This document shows, piece by piece, positions 1 to 9,335 of a stretch of 28,051 bases of DNA. The DNA lies in assembly GCA_019828545.1 (NCBI GenBank), contig JACVRA010000176.1, positions 2,732 to 30,782 on the forward strand. Direction: 5' to 3'. Below the pieces are notes generated by a model, which was not told the origin of the DNA, did not search any database, and worked only from the letters and a program-made list of their open reading frames with translations. The stretch is from Paracamarosporium sp. OC-R06-R3. Its lineage: Eukaryota > Ascomycota > Dothideomycetes > Pleosporales > Didymosphaeriaceae. Positions within the stretch are counted from its first letter, which is position 1, and each line of letters starts with the position of its first letter. The translations under genes were made by a program, and so were the position numbers.

Positions 1-2
1 CC

Positions 3-431
3 GTACAAAGCTCATGCCAGTTTGCAGTATCTGATGCTCAGCTAGCTAGAGTCCATTCAACACCGATGCTATTACTTCGGTAAGGAAAAGAAACAATTGG
101 AAAGGCATTGGCTAATAATAAACAGCTACACCTAGACATTAGCTTCTCTGCGAAAATTGGTCAGCTCGAAGAAGAGAATGCTAACCTCCTACGACAGTTA
201 CACGAATGTCGGGAGAATGCGGTCGCTGAATCTGAACACCGATAGGTTCTAGAACAGGAAGTACATCAACTACACGGAACGCAACAAAGACTCCAAGAAC
301 AAGTTCAACACTACGCAGTCACTGCTGATTTCTCTAAAAGCAACGTTTCAAAATATTTTCAGGGCCTAGATAAAGTGTTACATATGCTGGAAGAGCTACG
401 TTCAGGGTTGTCTTTAGGTATTCCAAAGTAG
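3..431 (+). pseudogene. 3' part of a decayed coiled-coil gene
   Basis: One frame reads from the window edge to the stop at 429-431 and is interrupted by only two stops, TAA at 81-83 and TAG at 243-245. Both could come from CAA/CAG glutamine codons by a C-to-T change, the kind of damage repeat-induced point mutation (RIP) leaves. Between and after them the protein is rich in Glu, Gln and Leu with heptad-like spacing (for example GQLEEENANLLRQL), so it was probably a coiled-coil C-terminus. The 5' end lies outside the window. Mobile-element proteins often end this way, but I do not recognise the family; a host gene is possible. No intron with good signals removes either stop. Confidence 0.4.
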
Positions 432-479
432 AGTTCTCATTTGTTCTTATTTTTGCTTATGGCTTCGTAATTGTGCTAT

Positions 480-1015
480 TTATTTCTCGCCCTTTTCTCC
501 CTTCTCCCTCCTCCTCCTCCTACTCTTCCTATCGATGCGTTTGCAGTCATACCTATTGACTCCCGCTGGCGTGAATTCGGAGATGTGAGCGTAGGTTGTA
601 TGCGTGCGTGAATCTTTGGGTACAAAATCTGCATTGGAAGGTGGCAGGAAGTTCCAAGGCCGTGCTGACTGACTTATCGGATGTGGAAATGCACGCGCTA
701 GAGTGGCTATCCGTAGACTATTCACAATGTCCGTTACGTTTTCGAGCATCACTTCGATGGTAGACTCTAAAGGCACTGTGCTATAAGTAACCCTAAAAGG
801 CAGTGGCGTAGGGACGAATTTAGCTTCTTGTCCAAGGTGCCATCTCGAGCTTGCACATCGTTGATCCAGAGGCACACACGATCGTACTGGTTTGCAAACG
901 GGGTTGCATAAGCATGAAGGTATGGTTTCGTGTCTCCGGTTCTTAGGCTTGTACAGAGGCTTTCAAGCAAAAGAACGCAGATGTCGATCTGCGCTTTGAT
1001 CTGACTCGTAGCCAT
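480..1015 (-). pseudogene. frameshifted remnant resembling the N-terminal domain of fungal NLR/ankyrin-type proteins
   Basis: An ATG at 1015 opens a frame (stop at 767) whose pattern, FANQYDRVCLWINDV followed by GTLDKKLNSS, resembles the helical N-terminal region shared by many fungal NACHT/ankyrin proteins, where an 'RF..WA.NIG' segment is followed by 'SLDYRLRD'. The expected continuation, a helix like TIEVMLENVTDIVNSL, lies in another frame that is open down to 480. The switch occurs near 800-830. The only GT..AG pair that could bridge it without removing conserved residues is about 23 bp, too short for an intron, so a single-base frameshift is the simplest reading. After about 660 the product becomes low-complexity and Arg/Lys-rich. 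No NACHT, NB-ARC or ankyrin sequence follows. The family assignment is by pattern recognition only. Confidence 0.35.
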
Positions 1016-1112
1016 CTGTGTGGTAGGTAAGTTACTTTTTCGTGCTGTTACGTCTAAAGTGATGTAGGGTTACGGGCTGTTTGCTTTCTATATTAAGGTC
1101 ACGTTACTGAGT

Positions 1113-1124
1113 ATGGCCCATTTC
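1113..1124 (+). repeat. short repeat ATGGCCCATTTC, copy 1
   Basis: This 12-mer recurs at 3001-3012, and its last 11 bases recur at 3040-3050, all in the same orientation. The copies bracket the F-box-like gene and the recombinase fragment. The sequence after this copy (CAGTCCA) can pair weakly with its start. Confidence 0.4.
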
Positions 1125-1266
1125 CAGTCCACATCGATCTGCAATCGATGGCCCGCTTTTAGTCCATTACAATCAATAGACCTAACGTTATAGCTAACTC
1201 CCAGTTCAATCCGTCGAAGAACTCAGCATCTCCTAAGAATTCTAATCACTCTCTCCATATGCAAAT

Positions 1267-2265
1267 ATGAACGGTGCAACCGAAGAAGTACTCGACTTAC
1301 TCTTCCACACTCGAAAGGTGCAGACTACCGATGGGTTCCGGCTGACCATCAAGAGACAGACGGAACACGAAATTGGATACATTGAAGTCTTCATCTGGGG
1401 ACCAGGGATGCCAAATGAAGATGACTTTGTCATGTCTACCGTGGTTGAGGGCGACTTTGATATGACATCGGTCACTAAAGCTGTCAAATCAGTCTCGGTT
1501 AGCTCTGTGGTAGCGTCATTCAACATCGTTGAGGAACGTAGCTGTAATATCACATCGCAGCGACCACTTACGGAATTCATTCAAGGACCTCCAGGGATTT
1601 GTCTGCATGAATTCTGGACCCAAAACGTAAACTGGAGACTCCTCCGCGGGATTGTTCCAGATAAGATATCTCAGGCTTGGCTTTCACTGACAAGCATTAC
1701 CCTCGAATTGACAACGGATACACTCGAGGATCAATTGCAGTGTCGAGAGATCCTGATAAAGGGTAATTTAAGGAAATTTCTCGATCAACTTCGGACGCTT
1801 CGACATTTAGGTCTGATTTTCTATTCAGAACTTCCTGAGACTGACATGGTATGGTCGCATGCTCCGTTCGAATATGCGTTGGACACGGTGACAAAATGGC
1901 CACGCCTTGAGAGTCTACAACTAGATGGCTTTGATAGCACCGCACAAGAGCTCCTATACTTTCTTGAGTCACACAGCTTAACACTGAAGGCTCTTACGCT
2001 TAGGAACTACTTCCTTCTTTCGGGTTCTTGGATGCAAACTTTACCTGAATTGCGGGAGTTCTTGTCTCTAGAAAGGGCAGAAGTATCTGGAGTGATTGAG
2101 GCAAATAACGAATTATGGCTAGTAAAAACTCCAGAGTTCGAGGAGAATTGTTTTTTAGCTGAGGATTTAAGTTACTGGTTAACACATCCAAAGATAGAAT
2201 CGGACTGCCCTCTGACAAAATGGAACCTGGTAAACAAGAGCAGTCCACAGGAAGAAGACTGGTAA
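1267..2265 (+). CDS. F-box-type LRR protein lacking a visible F-box (hypothetical)
   Basis: Single-exon ORF of 332 residues with a real ATG. Residues about 145-280 carry irregular leucine-rich repeats of the kind found in the C-terminal half of fungal F-box proteins (segments such as LRTLRHLGLIF, WPRLESLQLDGF, TLKALTLRN, LPELREFLSLE). The usual N-terminal F-box of about 40 residues (LP.E....I) is absent, and the first 100 residues are not recognised. F-box proteins normally recruit substrates to SCF ubiquitin ligases; without the box this would be a truncated or specialised relative. Its 3' end lies about 45 bp from the last recognisable codon of the opposing recombinase fragment, and ORFs overlap there. 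The open frame amid decayed neighbours suggests a recent insertion or retained function. That it is a gene is moderately sure; its role is not known. Confidence 0.6.
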   Translation: MNGATEEVLDLLFHTRKVQTTDGFRLTIKRQTEHEIGYIEVFIWGPGMPNEDDFVMSTVVEGDFDMTSVTKAVKSVSVSSVVASFNIVEERSCNITSQRPLTEFIQGPPGICLHEFWTQNVNWRLLRGIVPDKISQAWLSLTSITLELTTDTLEDQLQCREILIKGNLRKFLDQLRTLRHLGLIFYSELPETDMVWSHAPFEYALDTVTKWPRLESLQLDGFDSTAQELLYFLESHSLTLKALTLRNYFLLSGSWMQTLPELREFLSLERAEVSGVIEANNELWLVKTPEFEENCFLAEDLSYWLTHPKIESDCPLTKWNLVNKSSPQEEDW

Positions 2266-2310
2266 TAAGTTACAGATTATAGTAGATTCATATTCTAAGT
2301 TACTTTGACT

Positions 2311-2822
2311 CTGTTCGTTCATTCGTTTCAGTCTGAGTTCTTCCATCAGCTCACCGTAAATGTACTGCATAGGATCAGTTTTCTAGTCCTAAATAGAGTA
2401 GACTTTATACTAACGTTTGTAACACTCTCGGCGATATCTTTCTGTATTGCTTCACGTTCTCGTTTCCACCCTGCTGTAAATCGATTCCAATAGTTTCGAA
2501 CAGTCTCTACACATGCTTGCAACCCTTTCGTGCCATCTACGGCGGCCGCCTGCCAGTCGACAAAATGCTTGAGAGCCTCCAAGTCATAGACCGTCGCGCC
2601 AAGACGCTCTTCTCTGACAAATCTATTCCAGTTAGATTGAGAAGCCATCTACACTACGAGAGCGGATACTAACAGATCCCATTCATCTAACTTCTGCTGA
2701 TAGAGCCTAAGTGTCTCATCTTCGAGTTTTTTAAGGATTCGGGTTCCATTAACGGAGGGAGGCAGATCGGTGCCCTTTTTCTCCTTAGCTCGCTGAATGA
2801 AACTTTTCTTAGGCTTTGCCAT
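2311..2822 (-). pseudogene. truncated DUF3435 (FluG-domain) tyrosine recombinase, N-terminal core-binding part only
   Basis: Read on the minus strand from the ATG at 2822 (MAKPKKSF). Three exons join in one frame: 2674-2822, 2415-2622 and 2364 downwards. Both introns (2623-2673, 51 bp; 2365-2414, 50 bp) start with GTTAGT, have a branch-like TCTAAC or CTGAT, and end in AG. The apparent stop at 2649-2651 is therefore intronic. The spliced product has the signature order of DUF3435/FluG-domain proteins: ETLRLYQQKLDEWDL, GATVYDLEALKHFVDW, ETVRNYWNRFTAGWKR, SVTN, YIYGELMEELRLKR. This is the helical core-binding half that precedes the catalytic domain of these Crypton-like recombinases, which include Starship captains. 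About 140 residues are recognisable; after roughly 2311 similarity is lost and the R..HxxR..Y catalytic half is missing. An upstream in-frame ATG at 2870 would add 16 hydrophobic residues and is less likely. Confidence 0.6.
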
Positions 2823-3000
2823 TATGAATGAGTACAGGCAGAGAAAACCAAAAATGGATAGGAGACGCAAAAAACAGATAGGGAGAAGGGAGTAGGGAGA
2901 TGGATGAGAAGAGGCGGCAGGGCGGTATTACCCTTACGGCGTTCGACAATCGGTCAACACAGAAACTCGAGCTAGCTAGCTTCTATGGCCATCCCACGAC

Positions 3001-3050
3001 ATGGCCCATTTCTAGGCCACTGCCGCCACCTTCGCGATGTGGCCCATTTC
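3001..3050 (+). repeat. paired TGGCCCATTTC repeats with hairpin potential
   Basis: Two copies of TGGCCCATTTC (from 3002 and from 3040) sit 38 bp apart, with a third at 1114. The second can fold as GCCCA-TTTC-TGGGC, and the first as TGGCC with GGCCA eight bases later. They lie just upstream (transcriptionally) of the recombinase fragment. Confidence 0.35.
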
Positions 3051-3180
3051 TGGGCTTCATTGCAAGCTCACCCCTGGAAATGTTTTTCGCGTAGAGTTGA
3101 CAGAAAACCATGACTAGGGTTTTCTATAATTGGGCTGGCTAACGGAGTTTGGATAGAAGAGTGAGTTGAAAGTGAGCGTC

Positions 3181-3228
3181 CTGAGCAGTGGCGGTGCAAC
3201 CTGAGCAGCGACTGAGCCGAAGCTGAGC
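3181..3228 (+). promoter_or_regulatory. cluster of four CTGAGC motifs upstream of the hydrolase
   Basis: CTGAGC starts at 3181, 3201, 3212 and 3223 (spacings 20, 11 and 11 bp), about 160-210 bp before the hydrolase ATG at 3389. The near helical spacing suggests a transcription-factor array. It could equally be a terminal-repeat relic of the mobile element to its left. No factor is assigned. The rest of 2823-3388 holds no gene that I can see. Confidence 0.25.
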
Positions 3229-3388
3229 CGGGCGTTATTTTGCTTACAAACCAGGGATACGACGCTAATCAAAGGAGGAAATCGAGTGAGGTCAGTTGGT
3301 CTGCGATATAAGCGCGCTTACCTGGCTCTTCTGTTCTGCAACCCCAACAGAGTTTATTCGTACAGCTAACATTCAAGAGACCGTCACG

Positions 3389-4510
3389 ATGGCAACTCAC
3401 AGCTACGAACAAATTCCAGGGAAGCGCGAAGTATTCTACGTTGGTGGGGAGTACACTGCTATCGATGGGAAGAGCCTTGCTGTCGCCGTGAGCCACTTCG
3501 CTTTCATTAGATGCTGACGCTGATGTATACAGGAAGGGGCACCACCCCGATACATGACCGGCCAGATATATGTAGAGAAGCATGTACCATCGCAAACAAC
3601 CCAAAGATACCCTATCGTCTTCATAGCAGGCGCGGGTCAAACCGGAACGAACTGGCTGGAAACACCGGACGGACGGCCTGGCTGGGCGCACTTTTTCCTC
3701 AAACATGGCTTCACCGTTTATCTTACCGACCAGCCTTCCCGTGGCCGATCGGCCTGGCATCCTTCCGTTGGAACGATGAAGGCGTTTAGTACTTCTGATA
3801 TAGAATTCTTGTTCACGGCTATATCCTCGCATGATAAGTGGCCGCAGTCGAAACTGCATACCCAATGGCCTGGGACTGGAAAAGTCGGAGATCCTGTCTT
3901 TGACGCTTTCTATGCTTCGCAACTGCCATGGCGGCAGGACATTCTGGCTGCTGAGAATGAAAACATGAAGGCGTACTCTGCGCTATTTGATCGCATTGGT
4001 GAAGCGTACATCATCACGCATAGCCAGGCCGGAACGTATGGGTGGCGCATCGGTGATGCGAGACCACAGTATGTGAAAGGGATCGTAGCCTTGGAACCGA
4101 GTGGACCTCCGTGCGAAAGGAGTCCTCCATTTCAAGGACAAAAAATTCCATTTGGTATAACAGAGGGTGAGATTGCGTACGATCCACCTGCAGGCCCTGG
4201 AGGCGAGCATATCAAGACTGTTAAGACTCCTGCAAAAGACAAGTATCATTATGGCTGCATCTTACAGGCCGAACCGCCAAAAAAGCTGACGAATCTGTCC
4301 AAGATACCTGTCTTAGTAGTCACGGCAGAAGCGAGCTACCATGCCCCTTACGATTACAACACTGTGCTTTATCTACAGCAAGCCGGAGTAGAAGTGGAGT
4401 ATGCGGACCTACCTGCAGAAGGCATCAGAGGAAATGGCCACATGTTTTTCATGGAGCTCAACAATCTTGTAATTGCGGAAAGGGTTTTGAAATGGCTTAG
4501 GCAGCACTGA
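3389..4510 (+). CDS. alpha/beta hydrolase (esterase-like)
   Basis: Two exons, 3389-3487 and 3533-4510, with a 45-bp intron (GTGAGC..ACAG, branch CTGAC); 358 residues. It belongs to a fungal alpha/beta-hydrolase group recognised by FYVGG near the start, GQIYVEK, the oxyanion-region strand PIVFIAGAGQTGTNW, and DQPSRGRS. The nucleophile is Ser197 in THSQAG, a variant of G-x-S-x-G. The likely catalytic His is His336 in GNGHMFF, and the acid probably lies near VLVVTAEASYHAP. No signal peptide is visible, so a cytosolic enzyme is likely. Relatives hydrolyse esters or lactones; the substrate cannot be told here. It converges on the neighbouring dehydrogenase with only 15 bp between stop codons, so their 3' UTRs must overlap. 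The domain call is firm. Confidence 0.88.
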
Positions 4511-4525
4511 AACTGGGTAGCTATC

Positions 4526-5526
4526 TCAGTACGTCGCAGGCAATATACTCAGCCGTCCTCCATCCGTTACCAACACATTCCCGTTGATGTACGCGCCGGC
4601 TCTGCTGACCAAAAACAGCACCGCACCCGCAATATCCTGTAAGTCTCCTGCTCTCTCCTCGGGAACTAGATCCTTTGTGAAGACGATTCCTTGATCAAAT
4701 AGCGGCTGCGTCATCTCACTAGGATAAACTACGCCTCGTTAGTCTGTATCGACCGTTTTTGGTTGCATACCTACATCCAGGCGCGATAACGTTCGCTCTA
4801 ATTCCATACGGCACCAGCGTACTAGCAAACTGTTTCATCAAGTGCACCACCCCAGCTTTGCTTCCGCCATACGCATATCCCCCTTTTAGCGGTACGCGAT
4901 TGAACGCTCCGATGCTACTTGTCGCAATAACCTGGCTCTTCTGCGCCACGTTTCCTTTCTTGTTCCCTTTGTCGAGCAGCTCCAAAAATGCGACAACAGC
5001 GAAAAACACGCCTGCATTGTTCACGGCATAGGTGTGCGTGAATTGCTCGGCATTTATATCCCACAATTTGTTGCGGAATTCGGAAAGTGATGCATCTTTT
5101 TCCAGCGTAGGTACGGTTGGGCCGTTAATGCCGTGGTTCGCGATCAGTAGGTTGATGAATCCATTTTCCTTTTCGATTTGTATAACCGCAGCTGTAAGGT
5201 CTTCTTTTGACGTAGCATCTGCACGGATCGGGAAGATGTTTCTGTGTTTCTGTTTGGCGTGTTTGAGCTATTGGAGTATATTCAAACTGGAAGATTTAGC
5301 CTACCGCTGTGCTTGCTGCCTTTTCGAGAACTTCTTGTCGGCGGCCGAGGATGTATACTATTGCACCGTTTGCCTCGAGAGCTTGGGCAAGCATCAAGCC
5401 GATACCTGCAGATATGTATCAGATGTTTTTATAAAATACGGGAAAATACCAACCTGTGCCTCCACCTGTTATAACCGCAACGAGTCCTTTGACACCAAAT
5501 AGTGTTGCTGGGTCTAAATCCGCCAT
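4526..5526 (-). CDS. short-chain dehydrogenase/reductase (SDR)
   Basis: Four exons on the minus strand: 5454-5526, 5305-5405, 4775-5249 and 4526-4728; introns of 48, 55 and 46 bp, all GT..AG. The product has 283 residues. The classical SDR layout is present: cofactor motif TGGGTGIG at residues 20-27, GRR after the second strand (a hint of NADPH), ADAT, the ANHG equivalent of NNAG, ATSS for the catalytic Ser, and YGGSK with Tyr185 and Lys189, followed by PGFYPSEMT. The C-terminus INGNVLVTDGG is typical of the family. The third intron joins PG to FYPSEMT exactly, which supports the model. The substrate is unknown. The convergent hydrolase suggests, but does not prove, that the two act on related compounds (ester cleavage, then oxidation or reduction of the alcohol or ketone). 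Confidence 0.9.
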
Positions 5527-6404
5527 GTTATTATCCTTTTTAGAAGATCTATTAATTCAACTTCTAGCAGTTGTAGATAACATTGATAGTGCTGATGCAT
5601 CTAGGAAGTACTTATCCTCCCCGGTACAGTGTGGCACTGTGGGTCTTATGATCACGTCATTTAGCAAGTTCAGCACGTTAGATTGTTCACCGGGTTGGTG
5701 TGCATGAAAAATTTAATATTTAGTTCTCACAGCTTGTTGCAAAAAGGTTGCACAGGTGTAGAAGGGCGTACAGCTTTGTCAAATGGCTGAACTACTACTG
5801 TTTGTTTAGGTGACCGATATCTCGGATAAAATCTAAAAATCTTGAGTCACGTGCAGAAAGCTACTGGTCCTATCCCAAAGGGATCCTCGTAACTGCATGA
5901 TCCTGTGGACAAGTGAAAGGATTTTCAGGCTTCAATAAAACGACAACTCTATTTATTACACCATCAAGGTGCACGAAGCTGATGAAGACAGGCATATTGA
6001 AATGATCGCTGAGACGCTGCGTATCTCAAACCAGCAGAACAAGCCATCTCTGCCAATATAGGTCTCAATTAGGTCAAGTGTATAGGTAGCAATAATCCAC
6101 TCATGTATGTTCTGGTTCGATAGTAACTGTACAGCCTCTCGAAATATCGGAGTAGGCGTTTTTGCAACCCCAGGCTTTTTACCCAGAGCCTTGAGGCCTT
6201 ATACAGGCCACCTGCATAATCACTTCGTGCGGGGTAGTGACTAGGCAGCAGCCCACTAAACACCTAACATAAGACCCACAGCCTGTCTAACAGCGTTTTG
6301 TAGCCCCTAAGTGATCTTAATAGGTTATTGCTACTGCGTCTGGCTGTTAGAAAAAAATAAGCTACAACCTCTGCTCAGGCCGAATTTCGTTTTTCTCAGT
6401 GAAA
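5527..6404. other. divergent intergenic region between SDR and HET genes
   Basis: About 880 bp that must hold both promoters. A TCACGTG E-box core (CACGTG at 5848-5853) is the only clear motif, a type bound by bHLH factors. A 64-codon minus-strand ORF at 6069-6263 lacks recognisable similarity. The stretch 6120-6350 has the look of old repeat DNA, but no terminal repeats were found. Confidence 0.4.
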
Positions 6405-8776
6405 ATGGACGGATGCTCATTACGCACGCCTAACCCTTCGAACATGCACGATCCTCAAGCTCACCATTGTCAATTAGAAGACGAGAAATACAAGATGCTA
6501 TCAAACGGGTGGTGTCCTCACAAAGTTCGGCACTTAGCCGAGACGTACAGTCTTGAGACGTTTTCATACTTAGCTTCGCTTGAGAGATCCCCTCATCGTC
6601 TCGCCGATCATGGACGCTGTGCTAGCAACCCAGCCTGCATCGCCTATAATACAAATCCAGCTACTTACAAGACTCGGCACATCACGGAAGCGTGCACATG
6701 TTCAACAGTCTCAACACCATACAGTGAGCTTATCAGCATCATCCGTGGAGGAGGCGTTCCGCTTATCTCTATCGAAACCAGCGACCTCGATGCGAATAGA
6801 GTATACGAACTAAGAGTACATCAAAGATCTAGACGCTCCAACTATATAGCCATCTCTCATGTCTGGGCCGACGGTCTTGGCAATCCGAACGAAAACGGGC
6901 TTCCTTTGTGTCAAATCAAACATTTGAGCGCTGCTTTAGACTTACTTGAGGGTTTCTGTGCAAATTACGTTGTAAGCATTCGTCATGGTTCGTTGCGCGA
7001 ACCATATCCGCACTACGAAGACTAAAAATGTCGTAGAAAAAGTTGCCTTTTGGGAGGCATCATTACGTCAATTCACTGTTCTGGATGGATACGTTGTGTA
7101 TTCCTGTTGGAGAACACGAGAAATCGCTCAGATTGATTCAGATTGACAAGATGGCGTCAATTTATAAAGGCGCGACTTGCAGCCTAGTGCTAGACTGTGA
7201 ACTTATGGCTATTGCACTTGGCACTCAGCGACATCGAGGGCGTGAAGGGTTCTACGAGAGACGAAAAAATTTCGATCTTGACGACGAATCAAAAATGGCG
7301 GTGGATGCTCGCGTAGCGTGTAGTGTTTGGATGTCTCGAAGTTGGACTTACCAGGAAGGTAAGCTTCCAGACAACATCGCTGTGCAGTTCCATGACGGCA
7401 TTGTTTTGAAAAATCAGTGGTATAAAACCCACTTATTTCCAATTGACAGTCCCGAAACCCAAAGCAACACGCAAAGTCCTGAAGCTACAGGTACAGAGGC
7501 AATAGAGCTTCATGCTCTGTTTGTGGACGGTCGCGAGCGTCACAACAGTCAATCCCCGGCCTCAACATGTAAGAGTATTGCTCGAGAGCTCGCGACGGCC
7601 TTCGACAGAACTTTTAAGAGTAAAGTAAACGACTTCACTACTGTCTGGAATGAACTAACGGGTCGTTCAACCACTATGCCCAAGGACGTTCCTGTAATTA
7701 TTTCGAATGTCCTGGAGCTTGAAAATCGAAATATACTCACATACCGCACCTCGGGTGAAATGTTCCAAGCTGTTATGCTCAGCCTGAAGCGTCTTCCCCT
7801 ATCCATATTTTTTAGTTTCGGACCCAGACAAGAACCGAACGGCAATCACCAGAATAGATGGGTCCCAACACAAGTCGGGACAGAAAAATTGACACCAGAC
7901 GATTCTTTGGAGATCTATCCCTCCCACTTGCTATATAGATACGTACTCCAGGATGCTCATCCCGAATTTTTGATCTATAAGACGGACCAGGTTGGTCCTT
8001 CCGATTCAGGAACGAACTTATACTTTGAAATTCAAGGTATCTGTTATTTTGCGCAGCGGCCAAATTCGAACGTAGACCAATTGCACAGGGAATTGTATAC
8101 TTCGACATGTGTGATCATCGAAAACACAGGAGCTCAGGGACGCCTCAATATCAAGCGTGGTGCTTGCTTTTCGTTTCGAAATGTTGATCATGAGTTCCAG
8201 CATATACGTGAAATTAGCATGATCTTTGACTGTCCAATCCGACTCCAGCCTATCCCGAATAGCAACCTTTCGACATTACATCAACAGTACGTGCACACTC
8301 TGACGCCTGTTACACGTGAGTGCCAGCTTAAGATAAATTACGGTATTTTCCTCTCTCTACGATACATCATCGAAATTTAACCGGTTCCAGATCCTATACC
8401 TGACTTTAAGCCACTACAACGAAGAAAAGCTTTGAGTCTGGAATATTACAACTATCACGGAATACCGAACACACGGGCAAAGCGGATATGGACTACATTT
8501 ACCGCGTTATTATGGCTTACCGCGTCAATCGGTGGCCCCATATTGGCGTTTCACTTTTTAGGCTGGGGGACCACAGGCGGCATGAAGGCGGGGGCAATTG
8601 TTATCTGCATCTTCCTTTGTATGGTCGCTCTCTTCTATCCTGCCATGGGTTTGTGCATGTGTTTGGTCACCGGGACCCATTATTTAATTACACTCTATGG
8701 TAGAACAAGCGTCTGGAAGCGCATACGTGAATTCGAGGCGATAGCTGTGGAGAGGCCCCGCGAAAATATAGTCTGA
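6405..8776 (+). CDS. heterokaryon-incompatibility (HET) domain protein with C-terminal membrane helices
   Basis: Three exons: 6405-6971, 7037-8315 and 8391-8776; introns of 65 and 75 bp (GTAAGC..GTAG; GTGAGT..CCAG). The product has 743 residues. The ATG at 6405 is used because the in-frame GTG at 6399 is not a nuclear start. Ahead of the HET domain is the Cys-rich HGRCASNPAC..TRH..CTC stretch common in one HET subfamily. HET motifs follow: NYIAISHVWADGLGN (from residue 146), FWMDTLCIP (204-212), MASIYKGA, and RSWTYQE around Trp292. HET proteins trigger cell death or regulated incompatibility on non-self contact; the HET domain is TIR-like in fold. The last exon adds two hydrophobic segments (about 648-672 and 680-710), so the protein is probably membrane-anchored. 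Splicing joins TPVT to HPIPDFKP in frame. No NACHT or repeat domain is seen. The HET domain looks complete, with no stops. Confidence 0.88.
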
Positions 8777-9335
8777 AATAGATGGCGAGATGATGTTGGA
8801 AAGGTATATAGATCAAATGAGGCCATTGATCGTTACTCTTCAAGATAGCAGATAAAAGGGACAATAATGTTCGTTCTTTGTACCTCATAAATGGTAAAGC
8901 TGGTTGAGAATAGTAATGCATAATAAAAGATTGTAAAGTTAGCTTTGGGTAACTTGTTCGATTTTCGTTCGTCAACCATCATTTAATAGGTTTATTGACT
9001 AAGAACATTGAATAGTGTGAAGACCGACAGCGTTATATTTGAGAATAATACATAGATTGGGCAGCACCGGCTAGCTAAAAAGATCCGTAACTTACATTCT
9101 ATCTTCCCTTATCTTAATGCGTGAATAGACTTCGATTGAAAGAATTGGCTTGGAAATAACTGGGATTAATGGCACTGTCACCGGGTAGGGAAATTTTCTA
9201 CGAAAAAGATTGTTGCTTAGATCTAGGATACGCTGACAGGTCCTACAGAAGCTAAGAGGAATAGCCTTCAAGCAAGGTTTAATAGTAAGTCTTACTACTC
9301 ACCCTTGTCCTGTTTCTACCCCTTTATCTATCTCC
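8777..9335. other. convergent intergenic region
   Basis: AT-rich 3' flanks of the HET gene (plus) and the DJ-1 gene (minus). No ORF, tRNA or repeat could be supported. AATAAA-like signals near 8920 and 9045 may serve polyadenylation. Confidence 0.4.

Noticed and set aside
2649..2651. In-frame TAG in the recombinase fragment as a pseudogene stop
   Set aside because: It lies inside a 51-bp intron with GTTAGT donor, TCTAAC branch and TAG acceptor; splicing restores the family sequence.
2925..2950. TTAC-type Starship target sequence next to the recombinase start
   Set aside because: TTAC occurs here, but the following bases do not fit the TTAC-N7-A pattern I know, and no matching second end is in the window.
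3269..3922. 217-codon minus-strand ORF
   Set aside because: It is antisense to the hydrolase and its intron, with no recognisable domain.
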